A DNA stretch of 45,615 bases, taken from positions 1 through 45,615 of IMG/VR virus record IMGVR_UViG_3300049181_000084. One strand, 5' to 3'. The stretch comes from a virus. A program made the translations under genes and the position numbers. Positions 24,226-32,426 of the stretch are shown in pieces (positions within the stretch are counted from its first letter, which is position 1; every line of letters starts with the position of its first letter). The notes below the pieces were generated by a model. That model did no database searches. It was not told where the DNA came from and was given only the letters and a program-made list of their open reading frames with translations.

Positions 24226-24773
24226 TTTTTAAATAACTTATCCATTTCTTTTACAATCGTGGTTTTTATCTTTATATCCAACTTTCTGGATCTACCCATA
24301 AATTGCCGTTTAGGAATAGTTACCATCTTAGAATACCCTTCAATAGTCTTACTCCCGGTTTTATATTTTTCGGTTCTTTTACGCTCTTTTTTCGTTTTTA
24401 TGGAATAAGTACCTGTTCCCACTTTTCTTTTACCAAATTCTCCCCTTTGATGTGTCTTAACTTTAACAATTCCCTTGAACCCCTCATTATGCACCTTCGC
24501 ATAAGGCACACTGGTTTTAATCACGGTTCTATTCCATGAAGTATATCCTCGTTGAATATCTCTCCTTAATCTACCAGACTTTACAAGTATTGCACCGCGT
24601 CTTTTTGATTTTCTTGGCGCCCATTTCTCAACTGTTTGATTTAAGAAACCCTGACGCCTGAAGCTATCCTGAAAGAATTTTACGGATTCTTCACCAGTAA
24701 TTATGGGTAATTCCTTTTTGAGTTGTTTAAACTTTTTAAGCTTGTCGGAAAAATCAAATTTCTTACCTGCCAT
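24222..24773 (-). CDS. Tail completion protein, Mu gpG-like
   Basis: 183 residues from ATG at 24773 (MAGKKFDF). The ATG at 24791 is also open, but the 13-bp motif lies 39 bp before 24773 as in two other genes. Contains SFRRQGFLNQTVEKWAPRKS, LVKSGRLRRDIQRG and VPYAKVHNEGFKG, a signature of the phage virion morphogenesis (gpS/gpG) family: W.pr, LxxSGxLrxS and YaxxHNxG. Strongly basic. It probably acts at the head-tail joint. Confidence 0.8.
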   Translation of the reverse strand: MAGKKFDFSDKLKKFKQLKKELPIITGEESVKFFQDSFRRQGFLNQTVEKWAPRKSKRRGAILVKSGRLRRDIQRGYTSWNRTVIKTSVPYAKVHNEGFKGIVKVKTHQRGEFGKRKVGTGTYSIKTKKERKRTEKYKTGSKTIEGYSKMVTIPKRQFMGRSRKLDIKIKTTIVKEMDKLFKK

Positions 24774-24811
24774 ACTGGAAATGTACAGCAAGTATTATTT
24801 CATAAGTGGCT

Positions 24812-24824
24812 TTTATGCTATTAA
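24812..24824 (-). promoter_or_regulatory. 13-bp motif before the gpG-like gene
   Basis: Minus strand TTAATAGCATAAA, 39 bp upstream of ATG at 24773. It also lies just outside the stop codon region of the upstream 63-residue gene. Confidence 0.6.
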
Positions 24825-25012
24825 TTAGAAGGGAGTAAGGCGATAATAGAGGCTGACCAGTTTTTGGTTTTCTTACTGAAGGTTATTTTATGAGTCTTCC
24901 TGTCTTGTTTATACTCAGAGTCTACATGAAGAAAAAAGTCTTGCATCTGCTCTTCCTGTTGTTCTGTTACTTTGTGGTATTTGACTAACTGAATAAGATT
25001 GCCGAGATCCAT
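24821..25012 (-). CDS. Hypothetical 63-residue protein
   Basis: Starts MDLGNLIQLVKYHKVTEQQEEQMQDFFLHVD. Polar and helical, ending SASIIALLPSN. It lies between the F-like and gpG-like genes; its stop overlaps the 13-bp motif. Not identified. Confidence 0.6.
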   Translation of the reverse strand: MDLGNLIQLVKYHKVTEQQEEQMQDFFLHVDSEYKQDRKTHKITFSKKTKNWSASIIALLPSN

Positions 25013-25021
25013 CCTGGCAAG

Positions 25022-25783
25022 TTAATCAATTTCCGGAACCGGCAAATCAAAATTTCGTTTTGCGTAAGCTTTATATTTTGTCGGAACTTCGGTGAAATAA
25101 GGATGATGTTTATTAAACACCTCTCCGGTTAGTCCGGGGTTATTCTGAAATAATGGCGAAGGATTAATCAGGTTTTTAGGAATCCTACTGATTTCCCCCT
25201 CTCTGATTTGTCGTTTCAGGCACCGGCATTGATAGTGATTTAATGGGCTGTGAGTCTTCCAAAGCGGATCGTTAACCGGAAGAATTAACCCGTCAAGTTG
25301 CCGGCAAACCTGACTTGTGTTCTCATCAATTACTGCGACATACTCAACCAGTGGAAATATTTTCTTTTCTGCCTGTATTTTTAACTCTGACCTTGCCGAT
25401 TGCGCCTGACCTATTGATGTGCGATATTCAGCTTCTAGCCAATGTTCATTATACTGCTCGTATAGGTCTGCTGCTTTCTTTTTGAATTCATTGTAAGGTA
25501 ACAACTCATTGCCCTCAAACATTAACTCTTCAGTGCTTAAAACATAGTTGAATGTCTTGGCTCCTGAGAAAAAATAAACATTCTCCCTGAGTTCTTTAAG
25601 CATCGCAAGATCCGGGGAATTGTACTCAAATGATTTTAAATTACCTCCAAATCCTTTATAAACCCCGCTTCTCAGATGTTCGGCTATAGCAAAATATAAA
25701 CCCTGTGGTAAATTCATTACATTCACCACACCATCATATATTGCCTTTATTAAAGCCCGGATCTGATCTTTAGAGTAGTTCAC
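25022..25783 (-). CDS. Phage head morphogenesis protein, Mu gpF/SPP1 gp7-like
   Basis: 253 residues. The C-terminal part contains YRTSIGQAQSARSELKIQA, AVIDENTSQVCRQLDGLILPV, and SPLNHYQCRCLKRQ: this T.VC..LDG...PVNDPLW..H.PLN.CRC line is the hallmark of the family. These minor head proteins bind the portal or enter the capsid with DNA. It overlaps the portal stop by ATGA. Confidence 0.85.
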   Translation of the reverse strand: MNYSKDQIRALIKAIYDGVVNVMNLPQGLYFAIAEHLRSGVYKGFGGNLKSFEYNSPDLAMLKELRENVYFFSGAKTFNYVLSTEELMFEGNELLPYNEFKKKAADLYEQYNEHWLEAEYRTSIGQAQSARSELKIQAEKKIFPLVEYVAVIDENTSQVCRQLDGLILPVNDPLWKTHSPLNHYQCRCLKRQIREGEISRIPKNLINPSPLFQNNPGLTGEVFNKHHPYFTEVPTKYKAYAKRNFDLPVPEID

Positions 25784-27051
25784 AGATAAATCTGATCTAA
25801 TTTATTCTTTACCACAGGCCCAACTTTTACCGGCTGCTCTACTTCCTTCTTCTTCACCTTAAACCCGGTAAGTTCTTCAATCTGCATTGGATCAACTTCA
25901 AATCCGGAATCTGAAAGTTGCTTTATTGTATCAGCAACAAGCTTATTGCTCTCATTCTTCTTTTGTGCTGCTTCTTCGACTTCCTTGTCATTTTTGAATT
26001 TAAAAACGTATCCTTCCGGAATCGGAAATCCCAGGCTGCGAAGTTTAGGGAATAATTTCTCAGTAATTATATTTTCAAGAAATGCGTTATCTATCGCCTC
26101 AATTGCCGATAGCGCTTTACCCACTCCATCGTCTTCGGTTCCTTGGTTACCTAGTTTGCCGGCAGTGCTATCCATTGCATCAGCATGACCAAGTATGATT
26201 TTAGAAATTTTCTGTTCACAACGTTTCTCAAGATTATCAAATGTTAAATGACCCTGCCCGTTGGATGTTCCGGATAGAAATTCTATCTCGTCAGTTAGAT
26301 CTGAAATCAGTACAGTATTTCCTCCACGAGCGTCCAGATCTGATTTAAGTGTTTCCCTATCCTCCCCTTGTGCTGATGTCTTAGCATGAACAAAAGGAAG
26401 GCCATACAATTCATTATAGGTGTTATTGTCGCCTAATGTATTTCTAAGCACGATTTCATACGCTGCAACCCGGTACAGATAGCCGTAACCACAAGGTGAC
26501 TGCCCGTTTTCTGTCGGGGTATCAACATATAAAGTCCATTCATGCAATTCAGGATCATCAAAGCTTTTTCCGGTATACATATTGGCATACTCAGTATAAT
26601 TCCTGCGATCAGGGCTAACTAAATGCCTTGGATAGATGACAATTTCCTTTAATTTACTATCTTCAATTGCTGACCAGTTTATAAGATTGTACCCGTACGC
26701 CTTAGCATCAAGTATGTGAGAGCATAACTGGAAGAACCAGTCCTGATTCTTGAATAGTTTGGTTATGTTCTCGTCTTCTTTATCAACTCCGATCCAAAAG
26801 TCTTTAAGCAGTGAAAGGTTTTTCCGCTTCTCCATTGCTGCGAAAACATGACCATTTAAAACAGTGTCATTATATATACGCTGCATTTCAACCCGGAAAG
26901 GCATGTAGTCTTGTTCAGCCTGTTTAATCGCATTACGCCATGATTCAAAGTTTTCCCTGATCCGGTGTAATTGTGTTGCCCTGGTGGATTTCCGCTCTGT
27001 GAGTTTCTTACCCTGAGTAAGCTTGTTATATACTCGTTTGAAGTAATTCAT
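25780..27051 (-). CDS. Portal protein, DUF935/Mu gp29-like
   Basis: 423 residues. Opening MNYFKRVYNKLTQGKKLTERKSTRATQ is followed by RRENFESWRNAIKQAEQ and FQLCSHILDAKAYGYNLINW (family signature around the clip/wing), then LDARGGNTVLISDLTDEIEFLSGTSNGQGHL and KIILGHADAMDST. It forms the dodecameric portal through which DNA is packaged. The gene is flanked by the gp36-like gene upstream (sharing the 27051 boundary) and the F-like gene downstream. Confidence 0.85.
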   Translation of the reverse strand: MNYFKRVYNKLTQGKKLTERKSTRATQLHRIRENFESWRNAIKQAEQDYMPFRVEMQRIYNDTVLNGHVFAAMEKRKNLSLLKDFWIGVDKEDENITKLFKNQDWFFQLCSHILDAKAYGYNLINWSAIEDSKLKEIVIYPRHLVSPDRRNYTEYANMYTGKSFDDPELHEWTLYVDTPTENGQSPCGYGYLYRVAAYEIVLRNTLGDNNTYNELYGLPFVHAKTSAQGEDRETLKSDLDARGGNTVLISDLTDEIEFLSGTSNGQGHLTFDNLEKRCEQKISKIILGHADAMDSTAGKLGNQGTEDDGVGKALSAIEAIDNAFLENIITEKLFPKLRSLGFPIPEGYVFKFKNDKEVEEAAQKKNESNKLVADTIKQLSDSGFEVDPMQIEELTGFKVKKKEVEQPVKVGPVVKNKLDQIYL

Positions 27052-27791
27052 TAGTAATAGTTATTACGTCTTACATTGCCACCTAACATAAACCTCTTGT
27101 AAGTCTCAGGCTGAACCAGTGGTATGTCAGTCATCCTTGCACCGTCATTAATTTCCTTCAGTGCTGTTACTGCTGCGTTATACCTGTCAATTCTTAGTGG
27201 TGGAATATTCCTGGGAGCTATCCGGCTTAAAACATGATAAAGGGTTACATCTATCATGTACATTACAATTAGAGGATTTCGGTTGTCTCCGGCCGTCCAT
27301 TTGCTTGTATCTGTCGGAAGTGTGGCAGTTATGGTATAGGTTGTTCCAGTTCCCCAATATGGCTGTCCTTCGATTGTGTCCGGAGCATAGTTTAAATAAG
27401 GAATGTTTTTATACTCTCCATATTGCAGGGCTTCTGAATGTGAAATACCAGGGCTGTCTTTTTGTGCCGTATAAACCTTATCTTCCCACAGAACTAAATC
27501 ATCGGTATAGTAAACCTTATTATATTTAAATCCTTCTGCTGGAGGGGTAACGTAATACAACTGACCATTGTAACTAACCAGGGAATCTGATTTATAGATT
27601 ACTGTATCGTTGTAAATGGTGGTTTCTCTGAACTCCTTTGATGTGTCGTATTTAGAGGAAATTAAACTAACTATCTCGCTTTGTGCCGTGGTTTCTGCGT
27701 CAATAAGAATCTGTGGATCATTGCTTATAACCTGGTTCAGATTCTCTGACTGTATTTGCTTATGATAGTCTCGTGAGGTAAGGTAGCCCAT
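27051..27791 (-). CDS. Head-tail connector, Mu gp36-like (DUF1320), with carbohydrate-binding-like insertion
   Basis: 246 residues. N-terminal helices (MGYLTSRDYHKQIQSENLNQVI, AQSEIVSLISSKYD) and C-terminal helices (NPLIVMYMIDVTLYHVLSRI, PPLRIDRYNAAVTALKEIN) form the DUF1320 all-helical connector. Between them, about residues 61-160, lies a beta-rich insertion with two YNGQLYYV and WEDKVYTAQKDSPG units resembling small chitin-binding modules. DUF1320 proteins are usually about 140 residues, so the insertion is extra. Placement before the portal is unusual. A 13-bp motif lies 39 bp upstream. Confidence 0.75.
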   Translation of the reverse strand: MGYLTSRDYHKQIQSENLNQVISNDPQILIDAETTAQSEIVSLISSKYDTSKEFRETTIYNDTVIYKSDSLVSYNGQLYYVTPPAEGFKYNKVYYTDDLVLWEDKVYTAQKDSPGISHSEALQYGEYKNIPYLNYAPDTIEGQPYWGTGTTYTITATLPTDTSKWTAGDNRNPLIVMYMIDVTLYHVLSRIAPRNIPPLRIDRYNAAVTALKEINDGARMTDIPLVQPETYKRFMLGGNVRRNNYY

Positions 27792-27829
27792 GCGGGCAAT
27801 TACCTAAAAATATTGGGATTAGGATGGGG

Positions 27830-27842
27830 TTTATGCTATTAA
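27830..27842 (-). promoter_or_regulatory. 13-bp motif before the gp36-like gene
   Basis: Minus strand TTAATAGCATAAA, 39 bp upstream of ATG at 27791. It lies in the 54-bp gap after the 67-residue gene. Confidence 0.6.
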
Positions 27843-27845
27843 AAA

Positions 27846-28049
27846 TTAATCTCCAAAGTTGTAATCAGAGTCAAAATGCAAATAATAAATACCAACTTGA
27901 TTGTTATATGCTGGTAACAACCTTCCTCCATGTTCTAATTTGCAAAAATCTTCAAAGCTAATAGGGTTTCTTTCTATACATTCAATACCATCTTCATCTA
28001 ATCCTGCTTTATAGAGTTCATTTAAATATCGCTTATACTTTTCTTCCAT
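27846..28049 (-). CDS. Hypothetical 67-residue protein
   Basis: Starts MEEKYKRYLNELYKAGLDEDG and contains ISFEDFCKLEHGGRLLPAY, ending YLHFDSDYNFGD. Acidic and aromatic. Between terminase and head-tail genes. No family recognised. Confidence 0.6.
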   Translation of the reverse strand: MEEKYKRYLNELYKAGLDEDGIECIERNPISFEDFCKLEHGGRLLPAYNNQVGIYYLHFDSDYNFGD

Positions 28050-28083
28050 ATCTCAAAATATTTTTTATACTTAAAAGTCGGCT

Positions 28084-28317
28084 TTAGGCTTGCTTAGCCT
28101 TTGTTTTGTTCAACTTCTTTTTAAGTTTACGAGGTAAGCGGATCTTTTTAAGAGTTCCACCCAAACCCTTTGTTACGCTTTTTAATTGCCTTATCTGCTT
28201 ATGTGTTACAGTAATTTCCATAGGTGTAACATCGATAACCTTATCTCCCAAAAATACTTTAACATCAGCCCATGTGTACTCTTTGTTGTTCAGCAGTGTT
28301 GTTTTATCAATATCCAT
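28084..28317 (-). CDS. Hypothetical 77-residue basic protein
   Basis: Starts MDIDKTTLLNNKEYTWADVKVFLG, then TPMEITVTHKQIRQL; the C-terminal 25 residues are very basic (KIRLPRKLKKKLNKTKAK). It overlaps the terminase stop by 11 bp. A DNA- or RNA-binding role is possible from the charge. Function unknown. Confidence 0.6.
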   Translation of the reverse strand: MDIDKTTLLNNKEYTWADVKVFLGDKVIDVTPMEITVTHKQIRQLKSVTKGLGGTLKKIRLPRKLKKKLNKTKAKQA

Positions 28318-29785
28318 TTCTCCTGTTTGATCTTCCTTTGGTAATATTCATGCCTTTGCGACCTGTTAAATATAACTGATATTCCTGAGGAAACAGCATT
28401 GTAAACAGGTATCTTTTTGCATCTGAGAAGTGACCGAATTCCTGGTATTTAACATTGGTTTCAGGGTTTCTTATCTCTGCCTTCCATACATTACCGTTCT
28501 GATCTTCTAAGGTATATGTGTAATCATGGATAGACTTTTTACAGTTAGATCCTATTCTTATTGAAATCCCTTCAAACTCTACAGCATAACATTCATCAAC
28601 AAAGTTCCTGGACTTATTAACAGGTGGATTTCCTGAAGGCATTCTTAATCTAGGGCGATAATCGTATAGGTGTTTTAATATACCAGTATAGAAATTATCT
28701 CCCTTCTCTTTGGCTGTATCTTCTTTGATAGCTGTTCTATCACCATATACAAACAACCCGGCAACAACATGAGCTGGGTAACGTTTCATAAATTCATTAC
28801 AAACATGCTTTGTATTATTTAGCGGATCCTCAAAGGCAAATTCATCTATCTGCCAGATCTTTTTATTTTCTGTCTGCCATAATGAACAAGGTAAATATGG
28901 ATTTACGTTATCATCCCAGGTCATATGAATAGGAAGATCAGGCCTAAATAGCTGTCTTTTATCATTCTCAACTACATGCCTATTAGGATCAAATGACTTC
29001 CAGAATTCTCCACCAGTTCTCAATCTTCCCCAGTTGCCAAGTGCATAGATCTGATAATAAGCGTTATCATTTATCTTATCTACTTCGAAGTCATCTATTG
29101 TATGCTTATCTACGAAATGAGGCCCGACAATGTATTTATTATTTAGATATGTAACCTTATAAACCACAAAATTACCTTTGTCGCTGATTTCTTTACTGGT
29201 TATATTGGTGTTTGTGTCAACCTTCCTTAATCCCTGCTTATCAAATAGATTAATCTTCAGCCAGTGTTCCTCTGAAATCGGGTTGAAAATTCCGATTATC
29301 TGTTGCCCTTCTTTACCCCTTAATCTTTTTCGGATCTGCTTAAAATCTTTTTCATCAAACTGTGAAATCTCTTCCAGGATAACTCTTTTGAAGTTGGATA
29401 TACCTTTTACCTTCTCTGAGTCATCAAGCCCTCTGAAGCGCACGTACGAGCCTGTAGAAGGACAAATAATAAGATTCTGCTGGAATACAAAAAAATCATT
29501 CAACTCCCAGCTACTTACTACACCTTTAAAATCAGAATAGATTGAGTCTTTGATGTCAGTTGAGAACTTACGAAGTATCAGGGTGTTTTCCTGATGCCTT
29601 AACATTCTTGTTATTACCTGCTGAACGGCTGTGTATGTCTTAGAAGCGGATGAACCACCATATAAAAAAATAAACCTGATATCCGGGTTCTGGAAGTCTT
29701 CTTCCAGGTGCCAGTACAAGTCATTAAATAAATCAGGGTTAAAATCAATTTGTATCGCTTCCGGGTTCTGTTTTTCCATACCCAA
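28307..29785 (-). CDS. terL: Terminase large subunit
   Basis: 492 residues. The ATPase half shows the Walker A-like GGSSASKT at 43-50 and Walker B VILEE at 135-139, followed by SQFDEKDFKQIRKRLRG. The C-terminal nuclease half has acidic candidates in TWDDN (291-292) and YGDRTA (349). It drives ATP-dependent packaging and cuts concatemers. Type assignment (Terminase_3/6-like) is by pattern only. The GGSSASKT form is common in PBSX-type terminases. The gene overlaps the small subunit by 41 bp, so an alternative start at residue 3 changes little. Confidence 0.9.
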   Translation of the reverse strand: MGMEKQNPEAIQIDFNPDLFNDLYWHLEEDFQNPDIRFIFLYGGSSASKTYTAVQQVITRMLRHQENTLILRKFSTDIKDSIYSDFKGVVSSWELNDFFVFQQNLIICPSTGSYVRFRGLDDSEKVKGISNFKRVILEEISQFDEKDFKQIRKRLRGKEGQQIIGIFNPISEEHWLKINLFDKQGLRKVDTNTNITSKEISDKGNFVVYKVTYLNNKYIVGPHFVDKHTIDDFEVDKINDNAYYQIYALGNWGRLRTGGEFWKSFDPNRHVVENDKRQLFRPDLPIHMTWDDNVNPYLPCSLWQTENKKIWQIDEFAFEDPLNNTKHVCNEFMKRYPAHVVAGLFVYGDRTAIKEDTAKEKGDNFYTGILKHLYDYRPRLRMPSGNPPVNKSRNFVDECYAVEFEGISIRIGSNCKKSIHDYTYTLEDQNGNVWKAEIRNPETNVKYQEFGHFSDAKRYLFTMLFPQEYQLYLTGRKGMNITKGRSNRRNGY

Positions 29786-30041
29786 TTTTTATTACTTGAG
29801 TCTTATCATCTGTTGTAACTTCTGATTTAACCCGTGATAATTTCGGCAGAACATATTCAGCAAGGTCTTTTAAAAAGTACGCTCTTTCTTGAGGCTGCAT
29901 CTTTTTAACATCAATTGCAAGCTGCTCGATGTTATCCTCCAGTAGTTTAACAAACGCTTCCTTTATTCTTGCAGTAGCTTTATTTTCAGCACCTTTGGGT
30001 CTGCCGTTTGGGTTTCCACTTTTACCTTCTTCAAATGGCAT
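29745..30041 (-). CDS. terS: Terminase small subunit
   Basis: 98 residues. It opens MPFEEGKSGNPNGRPKGAEN, the GNPNGRPKG motif of DUF5681-like phage small terminases, then a helical dimer part (TARIKEAFVKLLEDNIEQLAID) and a charged C-terminus. It precedes and overlaps the large subunit gene. It probably recognises the packaging site. Two copies of the TAGCATAAA core lie 47 and 58 bp upstream. Confidence 0.85.
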   Translation of the reverse strand: MPFEEGKSGNPNGRPKGAENKATARIKEAFVKLLEDNIEQLAIDVKKMQPQERAYFLKDLAEYVLPKLSRVKSEVTTDDKTQVIKIGYGKTEPGSDTN

Positions 30042-30087
30042 AAAATTGTATTTTGTTGTTTTTTACAATATCCCGGTTTTAAGGGTT

Positions 30088-30111
30088 TTTATGCTACTTT
30101 TATGCTATTAA
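30088..30111 (-). promoter_or_regulatory. Double copy of the late motif before terminase
   Basis: Minus strand TTAATAGCATAAA at 30099-30111 and AGTAGCATAAA ending at 30088; the cores are 11 bp apart. The spacing of one helical turn suggests side-by-side protein binding. ATG of terS is 47 bp from the nearer copy. Confidence 0.6.
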
Positions 30112-30213
30112 AGTAATTAGGCTAACTATTATCAACCCTATCCACTTAATCCAGTGGTTATACTTAGTGAAAATAATCCAAAACCATGTAAGGGGTGATT
30201 TAAAGTTTATCAT
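30100..30213 (-). CDS. 37-residue single-span membrane peptide
   Basis: ATG at 30213 shares ATGA with the preceding stop; TAA at 30100-30102. Sequence MINFKSPLTWFWIIFTKYNH then WIKWIGLIIVSLITLIA, one membrane span at the C-terminus. It closes the early operon, its stop overlapping the double motif. Function unknown. Confidence 0.55.
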   Translation of the reverse strand: MINFKSPLTWFWIIFTKYNHWIKWIGLIIVSLITLIA

Positions 30214-30725
30214 TGTTTTATCTGTTTACTTACTACAATTTCAGACTGAAGGTGTTCTATGTAGCTTGCGTGTTCTGATTTCATGCGGTCGATGGTGGAT
30301 TGAAGGTCTTTGACTTTCTTTTCTGAATCTGCGTATTTTTTCACTATATCCTTAAAAATATATCCTGGAGCACTATCTAATAATTTTTCAACTACTTCTT
30401 TTAAATTATTATTCAGCCTCTCGTTCTCCCTCTTTAGTTCCTCAATTTGCTCGTCTTTTTTATTTGAGAGAAATTTATTATAATCCACCTCTTCACATTT
30501 TAAATTAAGCTTATCTACTAACTCCTCTATCTCCTGTTCTGCTGCGGTGAGGGCTTTCTTATAATATCCATGTTGGTTTTCATGATACGCAATATGCTTT
30601 TTTAATTTACTGTAAGCATCTTTTTCCTTATCTGTTTCACAAAGGTCAAATAGTATCCACATCGAACCTAAAAATTCATCTAGTGATATACCCATCTCCC
30701 GGCTGTTTTTGTTCTCTGATTTCAT
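30210..30725 (-). CDS. Hypothetical coiled-coil protein, 171 residues
   Basis: Long heptad repeats from about 45 to 165 (ALTAAEQEIEELVDKLNLK, EQIEELKRENERLNNNLKEVVEKL, DLQSTIDRMKSEHASY). No known domain. ATGA overlaps link it with both neighbours. It is one of several coiled-coil proteins in the accessory chain at 30.2-34 kb. Confidence 0.65.
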   Translation of the reverse strand: MKSENKNSREMGISLDEFLGSMWILFDLCETDKEKDAYSKLKKHIAYHENQHGYYKKALTAAEQEIEELVDKLNLKCEEVDYNKFLSNKKDEQIEELKRENERLNNNLKEVVEKLLDSAPGYIFKDIVKKYADSEKKVKDLQSTIDRMKSEHASYIEHLQSEIVVSKQIKQ

Positions 30726-30919
30726 TGTTCCTTCTTAATTTTCTGTATTTCACTTTGAACATTAGTGTTTAAAATGGTAAGCATTTCCACCTCCTGTTTT
30801 AGCTCTTCTATTTGCTTATCTTTAGATTCTTTTAATTTAGTCAGGAATATCTCCCGGCTGTTTTTCTCTTCTTTCATAGGCTCTCTTATAATTTGTCTTA
30901 TCATCTCATAAGGTGTCAT
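30722..30919 (-). CDS. Hypothetical coiled-coil protein, 65 residues
   Basis: Starts MTPYEMIRQIIREPMKEEKNS and continues with a heptad stretch (DKQIEELKQEVEMLTILNTN, VQSEIQKIKKEQ). It shares the phrase KNSREIF/EMG with the protein downstream, KNSREMGI, which suggests duplication or recombination. ATGA overlaps on both sides. Confidence 0.65.
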   Translation of the reverse strand: MTPYEMIRQIIREPMKEEKNSREIFLTKLKESKDKQIEELKQEVEMLTILNTNVQSEIQKIKKEQ

Positions 30920-31170
30920 TGTTCCTCCTTAAAGTGGTGATTAATCTTCTGTTCTTCTCCTTCCTGGTAAAAGAAATCAACAGGGTATTTTGTGATAGTT
31001 GCAATCATTTGAATCCAATCATTATTAACGATAAGCACACTTTTATTTTCCAATGACATTACAATAATAAGAGGAACGCCTGACAGGTCTGATAATTCCT
31101 TATGGGTTAACCCTCTTGACTCCCTGGCAAGTTTAAACATTACTGGATTATAAAAGTCTCTGTCTCTCAT
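30916..31170 (-). CDS. Cro/C1-type helix-turn-helix protein
   Basis: 84 residues. Residues about 12-70 are an XRE-like HTH: KLARESRGLTHKELSDLSGVPLIIVMSLENKSV, then WIQMIATITKYPVDFFYQEGE, the last part typical of Cro/C1-family ends (xxxLxxPxxFFxxG). It lies inside the early operon, not next to int, so it may repress early or lysogeny promoters late in infection. Its targets are unknown. Confidence 0.75.
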   Translation of the reverse strand: MRDRDFYNPVMFKLARESRGLTHKELSDLSGVPLIIVMSLENKSVLIVNNDWIQMIATITKYPVDFFYQEGEEQKINHHFKEEQ

Positions 31171-31412
31171 TGTTCCTCCTTGGCTTTTATGGCTTCCTCT
31201 AATTCTTCTATTATTTGTTGCTGAATTGATTCTTCTTTACTGGAAAAAGGAATTCCAGCCATTTTATCATTGGCAGCACCCAGCCTTTCTTCCAGTATTG
31301 CTATCTCACAGGCGGTTTTAGCGAATTGCGATAATATAATTGGAAGATCTCCTTCCTCTTGAAAACCGATATAATCTTGTTTTCTCTCTATATATTGTTC
31401 TGCTCTGGTCAT
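31167..31412 (-). CDS. Hypothetical 81-residue protein
   Basis: Starts MTRAEQYIERKQDYIGFQEEGDL; the rest is helical with acidic ends (SKEESIQQQIIEELEEAIKAKEEQ). It shares ATGA with the HTH gene. No family recognised. Confidence 0.6.
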   Translation of the reverse strand: MTRAEQYIERKQDYIGFQEEGDLPIILSQFAKTACEIAILEERLGAANDKMAGIPFSSKEESIQQQIIEELEEAIKAKEEQ

Positions 31413-31415
31413 GGG

Positions 31416-31598
31416 TTAAATAGTTATTACTTGTCTCATTAATTCAGGTCTGTATCTTTTTCTTTCCCGAGATTCTTCTTGCGCTTGTTTACACCTTTCA
31501 AGGGTTTTAATTACTTCTGAATCGTTAAAGTCAACCTTTTTCACTTCCCAGTTAGCACCAGGTTTAAGTATGTCTTCAATTCTTAACCTTTTGGTCAT
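31416..31598 (-). CDS. Hypothetical 60-residue protein
   Basis: Start at 31598 (MTKRLRIEDILKPGANWEVK) follows the upstream stop by five bases; an upstream ATG at 31637 would overlap it by 34 bp. Basic, with EERSRERKRYRPEL-like end. No family recognised. Confidence 0.55.
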   Translation of the reverse strand: MTKRLRIEDILKPGANWEVKKVDFNDSEVIKTLERCKQAQEESRERKRYRPELMRQVITI

Positions 31599-31603
31599 GG
31601 GGT

Positions 31604-31789
31604 TTAGTTTATTCCTGACATAAATCTTACCTCCCAAATTGAGAATCGGGAGCTTTGAACTATATTAAAGAAGCCCAAGCAAAAAGGCTTCATGTATCCT
31701 AACTTCATATCGTTAGGCATTCTACTTCTAAATTCCTTCTTGAATCTATTTCTTAAAAATATCTCATGAACTTCTTTTTCTCTTCTCAT
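31604..31789 (-). CDS. Hypothetical 61-residue protein
   Basis: Start at 31789 (MRREKEVHEIFLRNRFKKEFRSRMP) shares ATGA with the upstream stop; a longer reading from 31822 is possible. Basic N-terminal half, hydrophobic second half (PFCLGFFNIVQ). Not identified. Confidence 0.5.
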   Translation of the reverse strand: MRREKEVHEIFLRNRFKKEFRSRMPNDMKLGYMKPFCLGFFNIVQSSRFSIWEVRFMSGIN

Positions 31790-32196
31790 CCCTCTTGTGT
31801 TGAATGGTTGGAACTTGGACATGGTTTAACTTGGTCTATGATTTTTGATACCACTTCAAAATCAAGATAATCACCATCAGGCTGTATTTCTTCTTTTCTC
31901 TCAACAAAACTCCCATCAGTTAGAACAACATCCCATACATCTATTCTGCCTCTACTTAGGGACTCCTTCAGCTTCTCTTTGTATTCCTGGATAGCCTGGT
32001 TCTTGTATTCTTCCGAGTATCCCTTGACTATATTGTAAACTCTTTCTATTGAAAAGGGACTTGTATTTCCTACTGTATGAACACCAGCAATTGAATCCCG
32101 GATATATAGTAATATTTTATCCTTTTCACTTAATTCCTTGTCAAATGGACTTAAACATCTTACTCTTTTCTTATCTTCTACTGTTATCTTTTCCAT
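31786..32196 (-). CDS. Hypothetical 136-residue protein
   Basis: Starts MEKITVEDKKRVRCLSPFDKELSEKDKILLYIRDSIAG, with a basic-acidic middle (VYNIVKGYSEEYKNQAIQEYKEKLKESL) and an ending of CPSSNHSTQEG. Soluble. It has the look of small accessory phage proteins. No recognisable family. Confidence 0.6.
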   Translation of the reverse strand: MEKITVEDKKRVRCLSPFDKELSEKDKILLYIRDSIAGVHTVGNTSPFSIERVYNIVKGYSEEYKNQAIQEYKEKLKESLSRGRIDVWDVVLTDGSFVERKEEIQPDGDYLDFEVVSKIIDQVKPCPSSNHSTQEG

Positions 32197-32201
32197 GTGT
32201 T

Positions 32202-32426
32202 CTATTCTTTAGGGGGTTCAGGTAGTGGCATCCAGTGGGAAATACGCTCAAATGGATCAAGATCTGAATAATGTTCCACTGTTTGCCAATATTCAAGATG
32301 ATAAAATTCACCTTTATAAAACACAGCACAGATAACAACATCTGTTCCATTATGCCTGCTGTTTACAATTACCTGTTCCGGTTCTTCACTTTCCGACAAT
32401 CTTTCTGTTACACTTATCCAGTTCAT
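32202..32426 (-). CDS. DUF551-domain protein
   Basis: 74 residues. The opening MNWISVTERLSESEEPEQVIV and the ending HWMPLPEPPKE are the two conserved ends of DUF551, which is frequent in phage early regions. Function of the family is not established. It overlaps the upstream stop by ATGA. Confidence 0.85.
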   Translation of the reverse strand: MNWISVTERLSESEEPEQVIVNSRHNGTDVVICAVFYKGEFYHLEYWQTVEHYSDLDPFERISHWMPLPEPPKE

